64,000 nucleotides of DNA from Bacillota bacterium (GTDB lineage Bacteria; Bacillota; Clostridia; DSM-8532), in assembly GCA_023411795.1 (NCBI GenBank), contig JAEYOK010000039.1:120672-184671 (forward strand), read 5' to 3'. The translations under genes were made by a program, and so were the position numbers. Shown piece after piece: positions 61,365 to 64,000 of the stretch. Numbering within the stretch: position 1 is the first letter of the stretch; each line of letters opens with the position of its first letter. The notes beneath the pieces are model-generated. The model had not been told where the DNA came from, made no database searches, and saw only the letters and a list, made by a program, of their open reading frames with translations.

Positions 61365-62983
61365 TTTGACATCTTATTTTTCTCCTCGTCGATAATTTTT
61401 TTATCGAGCCTTTCAAACAGTATTGATATTTCCGGCAACCTCAATCCGGCTTCAACATACTGAGGCTTCCACTTATCCTCTAGTTGGAGCCAGTTTGATA
61501 TTCTTTCTGAAGAGAAAGGTAGGAAGGGCTTTAATAATACGGCCAAGTTTGAAATAATCTGAACACAAGTATACAGGGTGTTAGCACACTCATCCGGACT
61601 TTCAGTTCTGGTCTTCCAGGGCTCCTTTAAATCATAATACCTGTTTCCAAATCGCACAAACTCAAATAATGTATCAAGGGCATCCTTAAACTGACCCTCT
61701 TCAATTTTTCGTCCTGCTTTATGATATATTTCATCAATTATTTGGTTTATATTACTTTCCACAGTTCCTTTGGGGATTACCCCGTCATTGTACTTAAAAA
61801 TAAAAGCCAGTGTCCTGTTTACAAAATTTCCATAAGCACCTAAAAGCTCACTATTATTCTTTTCTACGAATTCTCTCCAGGAGAAGTCCGTATCTCTTTT
61901 CTCCGGACCATTGGATATAAAGAAATATCTCAGGGAATCCGGATTATATTTCTCAGCAATATCCTTTGCCCATATAGCCCAATTATTGCTTGTTGAGATT
62001 TTACGACCTTCAAGTGTCAGATACTCGCTTGAAATAATATCATCTGGTAATCGAAGACTCTCATCATGAGCAAGCAATAACGCAGGTAGTATTATCGAAT
62101 GAAAAGGAATATTATCCTTACCATGGACATAATAGTGACGTGAATTATCACCCCATAGCTCCTCAAACTTAATTCCCCTTTTAGAAGCTACTGTATTACT
62201 TGCCGATAAATATCCCAGAACATTCTCAGCCCAAATATATATTCTTTTATCATCATATCCCTCTTTAGGAACATTGATCCCCCAGTCAAGGTTTCTTGTA
62301 ATTGCTCGGTCTCTTAAGCCCTCATCAATATATCTCTTTGTAAAGGCGATTGCATTTTTTCGCCAGTGAGGTTTTGACGCCAGGTATGCTGTTAACTCCG
62401 ATTGGAGCTTAGAAAGTGCAATATATAGTTGGTTTGTTTCTATAAAACTAATTGTGCTTCCGCATTCTGAGCAAGCCGGGTAAAGAACCGTTTCGGCCTC
62501 AAGAACCAAACCACAATCATCACACTGATCTCCTCTGGTTTTGCTTCCGCAATTTGGGCATAAACCTTTGACCATGCGGTCAGCAAGCACCTTTTGGCAG
62601 TGCTTACAAAACGCTTGAGCTGAAGTTTTTTCATAAACATACTCACTGCTGTACAGTTTTTTATGAAAACTAGTAACAAAATCTATATGCGATTGATCAG
62701 TGGTTTTACCATATACATCATAGCTAAAGCCCAATTTTCCGAAAACATAGCTGAACTCACTGTGATAATAATCACTAATCTCCTTTGGCGTTCTACCTTC
62801 CTGTTTTGCCCTTATTGCTACGGGAGTTCCATGACAATCACTGCCAGAAACATAAAAAACCTGGTCGCCTTTTAAGCGATAGTATCTTGCCAGAACATCC
62901 CCGGGCAGTAAAGCAGCTATATGACCTATGTGCAAAGAGCCATTGGCATAAGGCCATGCACCTCCGATTAGAATGTTTTTCAT
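61358..62983 (-). CDS. metG: methionyl-tRNA synthetase
   Basis: 541 residues. HIGH motif at 18-21 (GSLHIGHIAALLPGD), a complete double zinc knuckle (CKHCQ, CPNCG, CDDCG, CSECG), and a KMSKS-position motif that reads KISTS (LEGRKISTSNNWAIW). The protein stops after the anticodon-binding helical domain and lacks the C-terminal tRNA-binding (EMAP-like) extension of longer MetRS. Start has GAGGG at 6 nt. A T-box leader with an AUG specifier precedes it, which confirms the amino acid. KISTS rather than KMSKS suggests a divergent, perhaps second, MetRS. Confidence 0.93.
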   Translation of the reverse strand: MKNILIGGAWPYANGSLHIGHIAALLPGDVLARYYRLKGDQVFYVSGSDCHGTPVAIRAKQEGRTPKEISDYYHSEFSYVFGKLGFSYDVYGKTTDQSHIDFVTSFHKKLYSSEYVYEKTSAQAFCKHCQKVLADRMVKGLCPNCGSKTRGDQCDDCGLVLEAETVLYPACSECGSTISFIETNQLYIALSKLQSELTAYLASKPHWRKNAIAFTKRYIDEGLRDRAITRNLDWGINVPKEGYDDKRIYIWAENVLGYLSASNTVASKRGIKFEELWGDNSRHYYVHGKDNIPFHSIILPALLLAHDESLRLPDDIISSEYLTLEGRKISTSNNWAIWAKDIAEKYNPDSLRYFFISNGPEKRDTDFSWREFVEKNNSELLGAYGNFVNRTLAFIFKYNDGVIPKGTVESNINQIIDEIYHKAGRKIEEGQFKDALDTLFEFVRFGNRYYDLKEPWKTRTESPDECANTLYTCVQIISNLAVLLKPFLPFSSERISNWLQLEDKWKPQYVEAGLRLPEISILFERLDKKIIDEEKNKMSNQ

Positions 62984-63088
62984 TATTATCCCTCATTTCA
63001 TTTTTTAAGTTGTATACGTTTATGAATTTTAATTAAGCGGCGTGCCTGCAGGCTACAGCTGTTACACTTTAATAAATTTCATAATAAA

Positions 63089-63365
63089 AGCCCTCACCCC
63101 CGAATACGTAATATTCAGGGACGAGAGCCATGCTTCGTGTTACCACCCTAATTCATTCATTCCTCACAGAATGAACCTCATCAAGTACGGGCTATTTAAC
63201 CGATACTCTATCTCTATAACGGGAGATCCCGTCGCAGCCTAAAAGTTCAACTTTTCGGTACGCAGCTCCAAGACCATGTTCGGTAACCTTCACTTTATCC
63301 GTTCTCAGCAACCCGGATTTCTCTGTAAAAATTCTTATTACCTACTCTTTCTCTTCAACGCATTT
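63089..63365 (-). promoter_or_regulatory. methionine T-box riboswitch upstream of metG
   Basis: Read on the minus strand: stem I begins near 63355 with the AGTA-type element (AGAGTAGGTAA). The specifier region GAACATGGTCTTGGAGCTG carries the codon ATG at 63275-63277, matching the Met anticodon. The T-box AGGGTGGTAACACG lies at 63136-63149, where TGGT fits an uncharged ACCA tail. The terminator stem 63089-63127 ends in TTTTATT. Uncharged tRNA-Met should prevent termination and raise metG expression. Confidence 0.92.
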
Positions 63366-63385
63366 TAATTATTTATTTAGTATTA

Positions 63386-63415
63386 TTTATAACACAAAAT
63401 CTTATGTAGTAGCAA
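63386..63415 (-). promoter_or_regulatory. promoter of the metG T-box transcript
   Basis: TTGCTA (63410-63415) and TATAAA (63386-63391) on the minus strand, spacer 18 nt, placed just before stem I of the T-box. Confidence 0.55.
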
Positions 63416-63458
63416 GAGCTATGTGCACACTATAGTTATTGCTTAAATCATCAGCTTT

Positions 63459-63485
63459 GGGAGTGCCTCACATTGAGACACTCCC
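63459..63485. other. hairpin after the SLH fragment
   Basis: GGGAGTG / CACTCCC with inner CTCA / TGAG and one C-A mismatch, loop CAT. No U-tract on the minus strand, so terminator function is doubtful. Confidence 0.4.
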
Positions 63486-63498
63486 TTCGCTATATTAT

Positions 63499-63741
63499 TT
63501 ACTTTGCCGTTTTAGTAATAAATCTTTGAAGAATGGCAGCCACCTGTGCGCGGGTGGCGTTGTCCTTCGGCATCAGAGCGCCGTTGCCGCCGACCAAAAT
63601 GCCGTTTTCCACTGCCCAGGCCATTGGATCCGCAGCGTAGCTTGCCACGCTGCCCGCGTCGGAAAACTTGTGCAGATCTCCGCTAGCCTTTGGTGACCCC
63701 GCGTACCGCCATAGAATGGCTACCATCTGAGTGAGATTGAG
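63499..63741 (-). pseudogene. remnant of an S-layer homology (SLH) domain protein
   Basis: The frame reads QMVAILWRYAGSPKASG, then FSDAGSVASYAADPMAWAVE, NGILVGGNGALMPKDNATRA and QVAAILQRFI: the end of one SLH repeat and a complete next one, normally the C-terminal cell-wall anchor of surface proteins. It is cut off upstream by stop codons at about 63742 and has no ribosome site. Base composition is clearly GC-richer than the rest of the window. It is in the same frame as the protease end at 63769, separated by 27 nt containing several stops. Confidence 0.7.
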
Positions 63742-63768
63742 TTAAAAGATTTACTATCACTTTATGCA

Positions 63769-64000
63769 TTAGTTTTCCGGCTGCAGCGCTCCGTATCCGC
63801 TATCTGCGTCAAACCCGGCCACGCCCAGATCCTTTGCGCTGTCGAACAGGTGCTCGCGCACTTGGGCTGGGGCCAGGTCGGGAGACTTTGCCAGAAGGGC
63901 GGCCACAGTGCCGGTAACCTGGGCCGCGGCAAAGGAGGTGCCGGAGGCGGTGGTGGTTTTTTCCTTAAGGCTTACAACCTTCAGCCCATCACCGGGGGCT
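63769..64000 (-). CDS. subtilisin-like serine protease, C-terminal part (5' end outside window)
   Basis: 77 codons of the end of an S8 peptidase. TTTASGTSFAAAQVTGTVAA contains the catalytic Ser of the GTSxAA motif, and LAPAQVREHLFDSAKDLGVA with SGYGALQPEN is the usual family ending (a full 'GYG-hub' C-terminus). GC-rich codons (GCC, CTG, GGC) contrast with the AT-rich genes to the left. Probably secreted, but the signal region lies outside the window. Confidence 0.82.
   Translation of the reverse strand, partial: APGDGLKVVSLKEKTTTASGTSFAAAQVTGTVAALLAKSPDLAPAQVREHLFDSAKDLGVAGFDADSGYGALQPEN

Noticed and set aside
62984..63498. tRNA or small protein gene in the long gap upstream of metG
   Set aside because: The gap is explained by the T-box leader, its terminator and its promoter. 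The open frames in it are incidental.
1..64000. CRISPR array, prophage or restriction-modification island
   Set aside because: No regularly spaced repeats, Cas, phage structural or methylase genes are seen in the window.

Overview
The window is low-GC DNA from an anaerobic Firmicute, most likely class Clostridia. The signs are clostridial-type Shine-Dalgarno sites (AGGAGG, with several GTG and TTG starts), a T-box leader, an Lsa/CplR-like ABC-F protein, MCPs with clostridial architecture, a MalT-type LuxR regulator, a GH3 enzyme with reversed domain order and a circularly permuted amino-acid binding protein. Most genes lie on the minus strand. I see no tRNA, rRNA, CRISPR array, phage or intact transposase.

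Layout. 1-4.5 kb: purine/nucleoside uptake and salvage (xpt, BMP lipoprotein, ABC ATPase, permease cut by the window edge). 4.6-9.8 kb: iron alcohol dehydrogenase, MATE exporter, acyl-CoA ligase, FMN reductase. 9.9-15.9 kb: beta-CASP nuclease, membrane esterase, PflX-like radical SAM protein, and an ABC-F resistance gene behind a 16-codon leader peptide and a terminator hairpin. 16.3-18.7 kb: polar amino-acid ABC transporter whose binding protein is circularly permuted. 18.9-26.6 kb: a wrecked histidine kinase, a GT2 glycosyltransferase, two FAD proteins with an inverted-repeat element between them, and the reversed GH3.

26.7-34.1 kb and 38.8-46.8 kb are two paralogous chemotaxis operons separated by tetR (at the upstream end of the first), NHEJ genes (ku-ligD) and a pirin. 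Operon 1 reads cheY(deleted)-cheA-cheW-mcp-cheR-cheB. Operon 2 reads mcp-cheA-cheW-cheR-cheB-cheD-HD-GYP. The only cheY in the window has lost its phospho-acceptor core in frame. An 18-bp palindrome of the FadR/TetR type sits just downstream of the -10 of operon 1, next to a tetR gene. A large MalT/LuxR regulator lies upstream of operon 2, and two ATACGA-N7-TCGTAT palindromes lie in the gap between them.

50-60 kb: XRE regulator, DUF6512-like membrane protein, long Lhr helicase, then a tightly overlapping five-gene operon: DUF350-type membrane protein, glutathionylspermidine-synthase-like ATP-grasp enzyme, an unrecognised 252-residue protein, ApbE and a membrane-anchored FMN-binding protein that carries the ApbE target motif. 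This is my best candidate for an undescribed system. 60.4-63.4 kb: thioredoxin reductase and a methionyl-tRNA synthetase under a Met-specific T-box. The last 0.5 kb is visibly GC-richer and holds an SLH-domain remnant and the end of a subtilisin-like protease, which suggests foreign DNA.
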